A stretch of DNA of 64,000 nucleotides. Source: Azolla caroliniana. Lineage: Eukaryota; Polypodiophyta. Position numbers and translations under genes: made by a program. Position 1 is the stretch's first letter. Each line of letters begins with the position of its first letter. The notes beneath the pieces are model-generated. The model was not told the DNA's origin. It ran no database searches and saw only the letters and a program-made list of their open reading frames with translations. The DNA is taken from assembly GCA_043228905.1 (NCBI GenBank), contig JBHGNT010000012.1, positions 19,406,001 to 19,470,000 on the forward strand, in the 5' to 3' direction. Below, one piece after another: positions 41,173 to 52,989 of this stretch.

Positions 41173-41447
41173 ATATCCTATTTAAAGACACCAAGTTGGA
41201 ATAGGTTTCTTGGTTAAGGTTGTTCAACAAAGACAAGGACTTATGTTCAACTTCGTTACATAATCTAACATCTAGAAAAATAGATGGGGTTTTAATCCAT
41301 GCTTGGGGTTCTATAAAAGTATGGTTTGCCTATCCTAGTTGTATAGTGTTGTCCAAGTGGAATCCATAAGTATGCATTACATCTATATACCAACTTGGTG
41401 TCTTTAAATAGGATATTCAAAACTTGGTGCTTTTAAATAGGATATCC
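41173..41447. repeat. 27-bp perfect inverted repeat with an extra direct copy
   Basis: Arms 41173-41199 and 41390-41416 are exact reverse complements; the core of the right arm is AACTTGGTGTCTTTAAATAG. A degenerate third copy in the right-arm orientation follows at about 41420-41446. The 190-bp interior has no obvious gene. Could be a foldback or MITE-like remnant. Confidence 0.7.
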
Positions 41448-44400
41448 CATTTTTGTTCAATTGTAAAACCATTACATGAGTACAGAAAACTTGGTAGCAC
41501 TACTTCGGTTCTAATAAGATAATCATTGCATACTAATTGGAGGATGAAAGGATAAGGATTGTGATTGAATAATGGGGAATTCGGACAAGACTTTATTCAT
41601 AACTTTAACAATAATGGTGTGGGAAAGATTAAATAAAAATTAAGTCATGCTAGCGTTGATGAATGTCACTCCAATAATGACGCCAAAATCATGTTGATTA
41701 TAGGTGCACTTACACTAAACTTACCTAAATTGCTAGATCTTATGTTTTCCATGGTTTTTAACTTTTCGAAGTGCAATTCTGTAACTTTTTATTAAATCCT
41801 TTTTATGGATTGGTTAATATAAAATATGCATTTTTGGAATGTGAACTAAGAATGTGACGTTTCTTATCTAAGTTCATTGTTAATATTTCTTTATGCACGA
41901 AAAAGACTAACATGATAACAAGTGCATTAGCAATCATAAATATTAAGATGAGTTTTGATTTCATGAAAGGGATAAGCACAATTTGTTCTTGATTCCTTAC
42001 CGAAAGTTATATACGCAAGAAGATTCTATTAGAATATAGAAAGTCAAGCAAGTCATGAGTAAAATGTGTTTGCAAGCAATAGATTTTGTCAACGGAGAAA
42101 ATGACATTACTAAGATTATTTTGCCATAACACATGTCCTCTTAGTATACTAGAGCCACAACTTCTAGTGGGCATTATTTCATTTGTGAAGTTTGACTATC
42201 GCTCCATGTAAGGACTAGACAATGGAGACCCTAGCGTGAGAAGGCACAATGACTTCATTCATTATTATCTCATCAGCCTGAAGAGCCAAGGCTCTCTCGA
42301 TTGTTTATTAATTTAGGTAATTAGGCAAAATGTGAAACCTTACGTGTTTCACACGTAAATACCTACCTTATTATTCCCACAGTAAGGATATTCATTAGTA
42401 TAACCTTCATGACCGTAAACACAAATGAGAAGCCACCTTGGAAAACCAAACCATCAAGTGCCCCTAGGAAGAATGACATCCACGATAAATGCATCATAAG
42501 TCAACTTCTTCGTTGCTTTAAAAAAATGTGAGCTAATATTACACGAGCGTAGGACAAAACTTTGATAAATACCCTTTTGCATATTTAAGTATTGAGGCAA
42601 ACTTTAATGTTTTTGGCATTTGCCTAGAACTAGTTTTATTGTTTTGTTTTTGTCTTACCATTCTTAATTTGTGTTCTTAGACATTGATTCTATGAACATA
42701 AGTTGATGATTATGAATATTATTTTTCTATATTCAAATGCCAGCTTCACAAATGAATGCAAAGGTTCCATGGCTTCGAATCGAAGGTTCGATGTGTCCTC
42801 CGTGATCCCGATCTTTCTCATACACCATCCTAGCCTTGAACTCCCTATTTGAAACTCGGTATTGAACTATAAAGGCTCACAGAAATCTTGCCCTTGACGT
42901 TTGTTCAACACACGTTAAAAACTTTTGCTATTCAAACCAACAGTGCTTTTTGAAGCCAACTAATCAATGAGCTTCCTTCCAATATCGATCTCCCAAGCGT
43001 TTGGAAAAGAATATTGTGCTAACAATTATGGAAAGAGATGATATTCGAGTTTGACACAGTTAACACATACGATGTAATCGGGGCTCAAAATTCTCCGATG
43101 CCACCTAGTGGTCCAAGTGAATCGTGGACTTTTCCCATTGACACTAATGTGTAGCGACTAGAGATTTCTTAGTTAAGCTTAGTATCTCCATGATGCATAG
43201 TAAAGAACAAAATGTTCTCTATTTCAACTTAGAGATGTCATGAAATGTATTAAATTATAAGCATGCTAAATTAAAGTTCGGCATAGAAAAAATGGTTATT
43301 AAACATGATTAATGCAACTTGGTGTGTAAGCTTATTAGAATCTCCAAAATAGTTTGTTTGCATATGCACGCAACTTTCAATTGAGTGGACATGCAAATAT
43401 ATTAGAGACTCATAGGAGTACATACGATAGGAGTTCAGCTTGATAACAAATTCAATAGGTATCGAGACTCATAGGAGTACATCGCAAAATAATAAGACCT
43501 ACAATTTCTACACATAAGCATCTTCATCCTCAAGGATAAGCCAAGCACAAATAGTTACATGAATATACACACATAGATAGATTATATATAAAAATATGCG
43601 TCCTTACCTTATGTAGTTTCTATATTTCATAATTCATACATTACTATTACTAGGAAAACAGGGGTTATGCACTTAAAGGCATGATTCTAGGTGATGGCCA
43701 ATGAAAACAATAAAGAAAGTGTAAACATGTCAATCTTTGTGGATGCAAGAATGTCTACTTTGAAAAACTATTGAGCTTGATTCCAAATGTAGATGAAGAA
43801 AGAAATGCATGTCAATCATTTGAGATGAGGACAACATGTTTGTATGTGAGTTTGAGATTTGTGATTAAGTTGGAGCATGAAGAAAATAGGGATCACGGAC
43901 TTCTTGAGTTACATTTTGTTGTCCCTCCCTCATATTATATATATGTAGCCCATGTTTTGCGCATAGTACGTAAAATTCGTGTTCATCTAGCATAACATTT
44001 GTTTTCCTACGTTGGAAAACGAATGTGAATGTTATTCAAACATTCTTGTGTTTTTCCCATTTTTTTATGTTTTTTATGTTTTTCTCCATTTTTTAGGCTT
44101 ATTTACCTCATAATAAATAGTTAATCCAAAAGTATGATATTTATCATTCTTTGAGGGTGTTTTTCTTTCGCGAATGATTGAAACATTCTCGAATGCGAAT
44201 GCACGTATGGTACATATGGTTCATACTATGGAACTTCAACTTTGCGGACACATGAGCTCATGAACAATGTCCATCCTTCAAATTTAACTGTATCTAAAAG
44301 ATTACAAAAACTTAGACTCGGCGTTGGGCATGCCAACTAAACCTACAGGTGCCCAAGGTTGTCGAACTTTTTGTCGGCCCCAAATTTTGTGGGCCAATGA

Positions 44401-44589
44401 TTTTGCACCACTTCAAAAGACTTAGATTCGGTAAGGTGACAATGACATTGAAGTAGGGAATAAGACAAGAAGTTTTTTGTCCTCCCCATATTTAATGCAC
44501 GATGAGTCTCGCTACATCGATTGTGTGGTGGAGATAGTCGGATACCGTTATGTTGTTTTTATTCACCTCACTTTTTTCACAGGAAGGAA

Positions 44590-44690
44590 GATTGTGGCAC
44601 ATGGGTAGCTCAGTGGGGGGGGGGGGGGGTGGATTGCCCATTGAACACCTGTTCTGTGCGAGCTGGGCTCAAGAGCGCGAGAAGTTGTGT
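44590..44690 (+). repeat. Possible tRNA-derived SINE head with G-homopolymer
   Basis: GGGTAGCTCAGTGGG (about 44602-44616) contains a good A-box (TAGCTCAGTGG) and runs into about 15 consecutive G. A weak B-box-like GGGCTCAAGAGC follows at about 44665-44676. No clear SINE end or target-site duplication found. Confidence 0.35.
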
Positions 44691-45370
44691 TGCCAGCCCT
44701 AGGAATCGGCAATGCCTCAGTTCAAGCTTAAACGGAGGCCTTAAACCATTTTGAAATGGTTTGGTGGTTCGTCTCGCCTCCATTCTCGCTTGAGCTTCAC
44801 GAACCAGTTTGAGCTCTATTTGGCAAGGCTCAAGCTAAACCAAAACGGATGGGGCCGATTACAGCAGCTCGCGGGGGGGCATGTGTTAGTGTTTTCGGCG
44901 CGGGTGTTCTATTCGGCATACAAAAATGTTCAGGAGTTGTTGTCTAAGGGTTTTTGTGAGAGTTATCATATATGTCTGCGAATAGTTTTGTGCCAGGCTA
45001 ACTCGATCAAGATGTCTGGGGAGAGACGATATGTCCGGGCAGAGATGATATGTCCGGAGAGAGAGAGAGAGAGAGATGATATGGCCGGTCATGCAACGGG
45101 CGGGTCGAGTGCACGCGAACATGCACATGACACTCCTCTTAATGCAATGCTGACGCAGTTGATGATGCACGGAATCCAAGAGATTCCATAAGGCAAGCGG
45201 AGCTCTGCCTGAATCTCTCATTTGAAGGACCAAACCGAATCTTTTTTTGTTTTTGGAAGAGAAAAAAGAAAAAGAAAGAAGAAGTAAAGATTCCATTTCG
45301 CTCAAAAAGCACACATTTTGGCTTTCTACAGATTCCTATAAAAAAAGCAAAACGAAAAACAAAAGCTATT

Positions 45371-46000
45371 AATTAAGCACACTCGCTAATCACCAGACAC
45401 TCTGCTAATCACGAGATTAAGACTAATCACCTCCTCCCCCCCCGCTTACCACGAGATTAAGACCAATCATTCCCTGCCTAATCAGGAGAGGAACAATAAC
45501 CCGCAGATTATCAGTTGTGGCTAATCATCGCCTGCCTCGAACAGAGGATTAAGGCTATTAATTATCCTCTTCCCATCAGGGGATTAAGACCCAAGCCATT
45601 CTGTTACTCGGGAGATTAAGACTAATCACAGTCCTAACCACGAGATTAAGAACCAAACCATTCTACCGAATTGAGCCCTTCTAATCAATCAGGAGAATTA
45701 AAAGACATTCTAGCCACTCAGGAGAATAAAAAGCCATTCTAATCAATCAGCAGAATTAGAAGCCTTTCTAATAAATCAGGAGAATTAGAAGCCATTCTAG
45801 CCACTCAGGAGAATTAAAAGCCATCCTAATCAATCAGGAGAATTAAGCCATTCTAATCAATCAGGAGAATTAAAAGCCATTCTAGCCACTCAGGGGAATT
45901 AAAAGCCATTCTAATCAATCAGGAGAATTAGAAGCCTTTCTAATAACTCAGGAGAATTAAAAGCCATTCTCTAGCCACTCAGGAGAATTAAGCAAAGATT
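45371..46000 (+). repeat. Degenerate minisatellite directly upstream of the kinase gene
   Basis: From about 45671 to 45990 there are about eleven units of roughly 29 bp built on AATCAGGAGAATTAAAAGCC with ATTCTAATCAATC or ATTCTAGCCACTC between. Before it, from about 45385 to 45660, lie older-looking units with CACGAGATTAAGACTAATCA and CCTGCCTAATCAGGAGAGG. The array ends about 30 bp before the kinase ATG, so it forms the 5' leader and/or promoter. Confidence 0.85.
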
Positions 46001-46023
46001 GAGCAAAGGAGCTGAAAGGGTTT

Positions 46024-48066
46024 ATGGCAACAGCTAAGCAGGCAAACCCAAAGATTGCGTCGCTTGATCCTTGTGCTGCTAATCAGGTTGCGTCGCGTAA
46101 TCATCGCAGTGCTGGTGATCCGATTAGCGGAATTAATCAGGGCTACGAGAGGATTAGCAGGGGATCTGATAGCGATTACCCGCCCAATTATGTCATTAAG
46201 GATTGGCTACCCACGGGCTCTGTTCTGGGATCCGGCTCGTTCGGGGAGGTCTCGCTTGCCCTAAATCTGGAGGACGGCCGCCTGTTCGCCGTGAAATCCA
46301 CCGCCGCCTCGGCGCCACGCCGCCATATCCGCTCGCTGCACACAGAGCTCTGCATCCTGCGCCGCCTGGACTCGCCGCGGGTCGTGGCCTGCTTCGGGGC
46401 GAGCTTCGGCTCCGGGAGCCGATGGGGCCCAGAATCGGCTCCCGGCGGCGTGGATTCCGAACCGGATTCATGCGGATGCGAATCGGGGGGCCCTGATTCC
46501 AGGATCTCCGCCGCATCAGGGAGAATCTCCGCCGCCGCCGCCGCCGCCGCCTGTCACATCCGCAGATCCCGCCGGGATTCTGCGGAGTCAGAGCTGCACC
46601 TCTACCTGGAGTATATGGACGGCGGGAGCGTCGCCCAATTGCTGCAGGGCGGGCATAGATTCCAGGAATCTGAGATTCGCCGCCTCGCCAGGGCTGTGGT
46701 GGAGGGCCTGGCCTACATCCATAGCCGCGGGATCGTGCACTGCGACCTCAAAGCCGCCAACATTCTGATCGGCTCCGCTTCCGGCTCCGCCGGCGGCGGA
46801 AGCGGAGGGATCAAGATCAAGATCGCCGATTTCGGCTCCGCGAAGCTCGTCTCTGCGGCGGCGGCGGAGAGGAATGGCGGCGGCGACGGCGGCGGGAGAG
46901 GCTCCGCCCTGTGGATGGCCCCCGAAGCCATGATGATGGGCGAGGCCGCTCAGGGCCCCCCTGCAGATATATGGTCCCTCGGTTGCACCCTCATCGAAAT
47001 CCTGCAGAATGGCCGCCTCCCCTGGACCCAAATCCTGCAGACGAAGAAGAATCATGGTTTTCATGATGACCATTATGATTATGATGGCCATGGCTATGGC
47101 TATGGCTATGGCTATGGCTATAGCTTTCAGAAGCTTCTCTTGAGGATCGCCCACTCCCAGGAAACGCCGCCCATCCCCGCCTGCGCCTCCCCTGACGCCG
47201 CCGATTTCCTCCGCCTCTGCCTCCACAGAGACCCCGCCAAGCGATGGAGCGCACACCACCTCCTCCTGCACCCTTTCCTCAGAGGATCCGGAAAAATCGA
47301 TGGCTTCGATTCTGACAGTAATTGGAGCATAATCCTCCCCAGATCAATCGATCCTTACAATGGCTCACTGATCGCTAATCCCTGTGTTGATCCAGTCGCC
47401 CCCCATACTCCGTCTTGTGGATTAATTGTGGATCATCATTGTGATTCTTTGATTAGACCCAATTGTAGTAACATTAGGGTCAAGTTAGTCGATATCCATC
47501 AATCGCCAATGAATCCTAATTGTACTCCATTAGTCGGAACTGGATTATTGACCGGCAATGGTGAGTCCATTAATAATCCTAATTGTAATCAATTGATGGG
47601 CGATGGATTAATTATCAAATATGACGAATCGATTATGCCTAATTATAATCGATTCGGGGACGGATTTACCACTATTGATTGCGAATGCACCAATCCATGT
47701 GACGGATCTCCAAGAGGAGTGCTAGATTTGAAATTAATCGAATCCGATGAAGAATCAGACGATGAGATCGACGATATAATTACATTAGTGGGTGAATATT
47801 CAATGTCGAATCTCTCTCAATTAGGAGAAAAGCGTTGTGAGGAGGAGGAATTAGTTAATGATGAAGATGGGAGTGATCGACTAGTAAATTATCTAAATAC
47901 GATTGATTGGATTACAGTGAGAAGTTCGATCGGATGGTCGACAGAGGATCGACAGGTTATTAAACCTTTTGTAGCCATGGCCCTCCAACAAGAGAAGAAA
48001 CTATACGCCGAGCGTTCCATAGCTTTTTTATCTTCCTTGAGACAACGAATTAGCACAACTAACTAG
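46024..48066 (+). CDS. MAPKKK (MEKK-type) serine/threonine protein kinase, intronless
   Basis: 680 residues from ATG 46024 to TAG 48064-48066. Kinase domain about 63-419: glycine loop GSGSFGEV (69-76), Lys91 in FAVK, Glu108 of helix C, catalytic loop HCDLKAAN (Asp241, Asn246), DFG Asp269, APE 299-301, ADIWSLGCTLIEI (314-326). The HCD form and the GSALWMAPE segment fit the intronless plant MEKK clade that acts in abscisic acid, wounding and senescence signalling; the exact member is inferred. Odd points: a Ser/Gly/Ala-rich insertion (about 129-188) between strands 4 and 5, a GY repeat (357-366), and a 260-residue acidic Asn-rich tail with repeated NPNC/PNY motifs. GC content is high over the kinase domain and drops sharply in the tail. 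No competing gene nearby. Confidence 0.9.
   Translation: MATAKQANPKIASLDPCAANQVASRNHRSAGDPISGINQGYERISRGSDSDYPPNYVIKDWLPTGSVLGSGSFGEVSLALNLEDGRLFAVKSTAASAPRRHIRSLHTELCILRRLDSPRVVACFGASFGSGSRWGPESAPGGVDSEPDSCGCESGGPDSRISAASGRISAAAAAAACHIRRSRRDSAESELHLYLEYMDGGSVAQLLQGGHRFQESEIRRLARAVVEGLAYIHSRGIVHCDLKAANILIGSASGSAGGGSGGIKIKIADFGSAKLVSAAAAERNGGGDGGGRGSALWMAPEAMMMGEAAQGPPADIWSLGCTLIEILQNGRLPWTQILQTKKNHGFHDDHYDYDGHGYGYGYGYGYSFQKLLLRIAHSQETPPIPACASPDAADFLRLCLHRDPAKRWSAHHLLLHPFLRGSGKIDGFDSDSNWSIILPRSIDPYNGSLIANPCVDPVAPHTPSCGLIVDHHCDSLIRPNCSNIRVKLVDIHQSPMNPNCTPLVGTGLLTGNGESINNPNCNQLMGDGLIIKYDESIMPNYNRFGDGFTTIDCECTNPCDGSPRGVLDLKLIESDEESDDEIDDIITLVGEYSMSNLSQLGEKRCEEEELVNDEDGSDRLVNYLNTIDWITVRSSIGWSTEDRQVIKPFVAMALQQEKKLYAERSIAFLSSLRQRISTTN
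47092..47121 (+). repeat. Coding hexanucleotide repeat (GGCTAT)5
   Basis: Five perfect GGCTAT units encode (Gly-Tyr)5 at residues 357-366 of the kinase, next to His/Asp/Tyr-rich sequence, in the loop after ILQNGRLPW. A length-variable site is likely. Confidence 0.92.
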
Positions 48067-51000
48067 TCTTAATTGTCCCCAAATTTGTCTTAATTACCGT
48101 AAATGATCTCTAATGTGCCTTAATCATGTCCAATTTTGGCTTAACTATGATTAATCATATCTAATCTATCTTAATTATCCCCCATGGTCTCTAATCCAGC
48201 CGCCTTATCACCTCGGTTATCTTCAATTTGGGCGAATGGTCCATATTCATCTCTAACATGGCTGAAGGAGCCTTAATTATCTCTAATTCGAGTAGCCTTA
48301 ATTATCTCTATCTAATTCGACCTGATGACCCTCAACCATCTCCAAACTGGCGTGATTATTAGCCCATATGTGGTGCCAGATGCATCCGATTAGCCTTAAT
48401 TAAGGGTCTTGAAGCACGCCTAATTCCTAATTATCTCTAATCAGGGTGGGTTAACGGCGAGTTAATCCAATTCTCTTGTGTGTACAAAGGAAAAATAATA
48501 ATTCCGGTTTTGGTTCATGTATATTTGTATATGATGATGTATCTTTTTTATTTATATGTATATAAGAAGCTTCTTTTGTGGCTTTCATATCAGAATATGT
48601 AGATTGTGTATGAATTTGTGTTTGGTTTCACACTGACAGACGGATTCATGAGTTTTCTATGCACATGATTCTTGACGCCAGAAACAATTGAAAATGCCAT
48701 CTCGGGATCGGCACGTCATTTATCAGGTCGCAATCGTGCCAGAAACTCGACTCCAATGCATCTCCGGATCGGGAATGGCGCACACACTGGTAATTCTGAT
48801 CCGTGCCAGTAAACCCCTTCAGCTTCTGCCCCTCCCTAGAGCTCACAGTGTAATCATTTTTCTAGGACCTGATTCGATCGCATTACATGTAATTCTCATG
48901 CACCTTTCTAGCTCGGCATGCACCTTGGGCTTGTCAGAAACTCCATCTCCAATGCATCCCTAGATCGACTGCTTCACATATCTAGGTGGTGTGAAAATCC
49001 TGGATCAAGTTGATGCAAATCTCTATGATAGACCTGCAACATCTCGTCATGTTAGGAATTTGATCTCGATCCATCCTCGATAAGTTCTACGAACATGGGA
49101 ACCTTGTGTCATGAGCAAAATCTCAACACATGCATTGATTCGATGAAGCCTCTAAAGATGTATGTATATGAGAACTAGGGGCACAATACCTCATTCTCTA
49201 GATGTACAACCCCAACACTAGAACTCACGAGTTTATGTCTATCTATTTACTGTAGATCAAATTTGGGCTTTGCATTTGCTTAATTTGGTAATGCCCAAGG
49301 TTTCACACTCCAAAGCCCTCTTCTCAATCTAGCAATCGCCTCTTTCCCAGTTCATGTTTGCAAGAAACTTCTATAGATCATCGAACAATAAAATATATCA
49401 CGTGGAAAATCCTTTTGTTACGTGTAAAAACATGAATATTTACAAAGCCAACTTATTGCTTATGTTGTTGATGCCTTTGGTCCATTGAACACTTTTTCAT
49501 GCGTGTTTGTTATAGCCACAACACGAGGATCTCAATTGTAAGCAACCTACATTAAATTTTAATGAATCTTCTTTTGAGTGGTGTGCCAAAATTGATCGTG
49601 TCATAGCTAGATGTCAATGAAGGTAGAAGCGTAATCACATATCATTGACACATTATTGCATATAAGCCACTTCTTGTTCATGGGGGATTTTCAAATTCGT
49701 TTTAATCCTCTTGTTCACAAGTGATCTAGGTCTTGCTTGCATGGTTGATACAACACACTCCGTTCCGTGTAAGAGTGACCATATAATGAGCTAGCATGCT
49801 AGGTAATGTATTCTCCACGTATCTACTTTTCTTTGGGTAGTGTCCTCTATGCAAATTTAAGATTTGGCTCTTCGTCCACACCTTTGAGAAACACTTTCTA
49901 ATCAACAAGTTTTCATACTAGACACTTACTACACATTGGATAAAACCTAATCCGTTGACCCATAAAGAAAAGGATCGTGGGGACGTGGAGGTTATCAAAT
50001 TCAACGTCAATTCAAGTTGCATCAAATTTTGTCTTTGTTCATGCAAGGAAAATGATGTTTTAAACCACACAAAAGTTTCCAAGTAGTCTTTTAAACAAGC
50101 AATCTAAGATCGAGACCAGGAAATGGTTTTGAGGTAAGCATCACGTTCAACGTTTTTGAAATAAAGTGCAAATATTGCCAACGTAGGAGTATTGTCATAA
50201 CTATGCTCCTAATGTATTTTTAATCACATAGAAAATGTGGGATTCGATTCTCTCGTTGCCAATATGCCCATGCTCAAACCTTGTCACTCTCACTCCTCAA
50301 TTACGAGTTTATGATGTCCCCATGCGTGCATATAACGTCTTGCAAACTCCTACCATAAATATGTATATAATCACACATTCTTGGACATTATACAATCACG
50401 CATGCATATGCATGTGTTGTTGAATTGTATATTTTATTGCACTCCTATCATTATTCTAGTCAATCAATTGAATTGATAAATATGTATGTCCCTTTACATA
50501 AATGGTTATGACTCTCCACCAATTATGACCTTTTGTAATTATGTGAACTTTGTTATGACTCTTTCGACGAATAAGCATAAGACAATAAGCATAACCTTTC
50601 CAAATTAGTCATTTATATGCAATTTTCTGTAGTGTCTTTTGTGTCTCTTCATGTAAATGCTTATGACTCTTCTATTAGCAATGACCTTTCGTAATTATAT
50701 GAATTGTGATGTCTCTTTCAGCAAATAATCCCAACGTTTCCTCGTTAGCCATTTATATGTATTACTTGGCACCTCTCCTTCTTTTCAGAAGATCTGGTCA
50801 CCTAGAATATTGTGAACTTGTTTCTAACATTTTCTTTGACTTCTTTATTGTTGTCGCCTTGTGTTTGATGGTTTCATAGATCTTTTGAACACCATAGGGT
50901 TTAAAGCTTGCCCAATTTGGCTACTCTAATTGCAAAACATATTATTTCAAAGGAAAAAAAAAAGAAATGCAAAGACAAGTTATACATAACTGATGGCAAT

Positions 51001-51540
51001 CATCACATATCAAAGAAGACATATTGATGGCTAGCAGAATCCTAATGTTGATGTCAAGGGGAATAAAAGAGAGATTCAATTAGTTCATAAAGTGATAAAC
51101 CATTTTCGGACCATTATAGAGGGGGGACACATTGAGATGGATTGGAAGAAATTAGAGAATCACATTCCTAGGGAATGATGTGTTGGGCAAAGTCCATGGC
51201 ACAATGTAATTGTCGTATGATACCATGTGCGAATATGAGGATATATAAATATACTAGAATAATGTTATAGATGTTAGCTTATATTGATTTGTGTTGTATT
51301 CTATTGGGGTAGACCATTGTGTTTTGTAAGGTGGGTTTGGGACCATTTAAGCAACTGTTTGAATAATTATGACCTTTTCATAGCTATATGGAAAGTTGCA
51401 ACTCTTCAAATAGTGGTGATTTTCACATTCATTAAGTTGGTAGCACATTCCTTTTACATTTCACATACAAAGTCCTTAACAAGTTTTCCTAAATTATTCC
51501 ATTTACATATGTACATACATAGATATATTAGTCAATTGAT
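48067..51540. other. AT-rich DNA downstream of the kinase, no gene seen
   Basis: The first 400 bp (48067-48460) carry loosely repeated CTTAATTATCTCTAAT phrases, probably the 3' UTR and flanking degenerate repeat. A 33-bp phrase, CAGAAACTC...CTCCAATGCATC...GATCG, occurs at about 48738 and 48932. Nothing else is recognised to 51540. Confidence 0.55.
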
Positions 51541-51543
51541 ACG

Positions 51544-52180
51544 TCTATGGAATATATCATTATCAAACACATCTCAAAGAGCACATGTTATTAATGTAGA
51601 CGGTGACAAGTTTTCCTAGATTATTCCACTTACATACATAGATATATTAGTCGATCGATACATCATACATCTATGGAATATATCAGCACATCTCAAAGAG
51701 CACATGTTATTGATGTAGATGGTGTAAGTTATATAATGCACAAATTTGTTGCTTAATTTTAGCCTTACAAGGCGAAGATGAATTTTTACATGATGCATGA
51801 GTGTAAGGACAAGTATATATCCAACCAGACTTCATTTATGTAATGGGACTTCAAATTGTGTCTATGGAATATATCATTATCAAACACATCTCAAAGAGCA
51901 CATGTTATTAATGTAGACGGTGACAAGTTTTCCTAGATTATTCCACTTACATACATAGATATATTAGTCGATCGATACATCATACATCTATGGAATATAT
52001 TAGCACTTCTCAAAGAGCACATGTTATTGATGTAGATGGTGTAAGTTATATAATGCACAAATTTGCTGCTTAATTTTAACCTTACAAGGCGAAGATGAAT
52101 TTTTACATGATGCATGAGTGTAAGGACAAGTATGTATCCAATTAGACTTCATTTATGTAATGGGACTTCAAATTGTGTCA
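51544..52180. repeat. 317-bp tandem duplication
   Basis: Unit 1 starts at 51544 and unit 2 at 51861, both TCTATGGAATATATCATTATC, and they match nearly base for base to about 52180 (few differences, for example AGCACATCTC against AGCACTTCTC). A partial third copy of the unit's middle lies just upstream at about 51484-51540. No coding content; the identical short minus-strand frames in each unit are a by-product. Confidence 0.88.
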
Positions 52181-52950
52181 TTAGAATATGCGACAATTAT
52201 TTAAAAGGTGTCATTAGCAACATTATAAGTTTTAAGGGGAATCAATTCAGATATCATTGAGATAACAAAATCAACCACAAAACTTGAGTGTGAACACACA
52301 CTCTGTGGGGCATGAGTGTATATTTAAGCCCACCATTGACTTTGAGAATCAGAAATGCCTTTTGAGTTAAATGAAATGGATACCTTATATATCTCACTCG
52401 CTCCCCCATTTATTACTAGATTGTTCCTAACTTCTATGTGTACTTTCGTAGAAGTTCTAGTGCACCCCATGGTGCATAATAATCCACATAAGCCTTAAGG
52501 TCTACATAAAGCCTTAAGGCTTAAACCCTTCATAATTAATATTGTCATTTTACTAGTGCTGAACTGAATCTAAGCCTTAAGGGCTACATAAAGCATCCCT
52601 CTCCCTTTTTTTAATGATTAATTTCATGTTGTTTACTTTGTTTTACTCTAGGTATTTTTGGTAGTTTCATTGCAATCTTTTGCAATATTGTTAATATACA
52701 TATTTGTGATGTTTAAAAATGTAGTTCGTGATGCCATCTTAACTAGTTATAGTTCACTTGGAATTCTCTAGATCACAACCAAGAAGCATGCTCTAAAAGA
52801 TTTTTTTTTTTTCTTCAAAGATTTTCCTCATTAGTATTAAGAAAAACATGTGAATGCTACAACTTAAGCTTATGTGCCCAAAAGCTTACAATTTTCATGT
52901 ACAATGATATACGATAATCCTAAGACCAAAGCTAGAACATTGTAAAAGGT
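52181..52950. other. AT-rich intergenic DNA, nothing recognised
   Basis: Contains only short T-rich runs and the phrase CTAAGCCTTAAGG(G/TT)CTACATAAAGC in two or three degenerate copies (52490-52600). No gene support. Confidence 0.5.
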
Positions 52951-52989
52951 AATTTTTATTTTTTTATTTTTTTCATTCTGCCATGCTTC

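Larger units (their letters stand above)
40617..45370. other. AT-rich intergenic DNA without a supported gene
   Basis: I see no coding sequence with recognisable domains. Two small open frames (43771-43995 and 44751-45191) have no supporting features. Notable within it: a 27-bp inverted repeat at 41173-41416, a G-homopolymer beside a possible tRNA-derived SINE head at about 44590-44690, and a short GA run at about 45058-45076. Confidence 0.6.

Noticed and set aside
43771-43995. Small plus-strand open frame (74 codons)
   Set aside because: AT-rich, no recognisable motif, no neighbouring gene structure; consistent with chance.
44751-45191. Plus-strand open frame of about 146 codons
   Set aside because: Starts at a non-ATG codon, has no domain, spans a GA-repeat and low-complexity sequence, and lies beside a possible SINE. 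No support as a gene.
45371-46000. Regular repeats upstream of the kinase considered as a CRISPR-like array
   Set aside because: Units are contiguous and degenerate without unique spacers, and the DNA is plant nuclear.
46588-47271. Minus-strand open frame of 227 codons across the kinase
   Set aside because: It mirrors the GC-rich kinase coding strand; the sense strand has every catalytic kinase motif, so this is a shadow frame.
51616-52115. Two identical 60-codon minus-strand frames (51616-51798 and 51933-52115)
   Set aside because: They are the same stretch repeated in the 317-bp tandem duplication, with no codon-level support.
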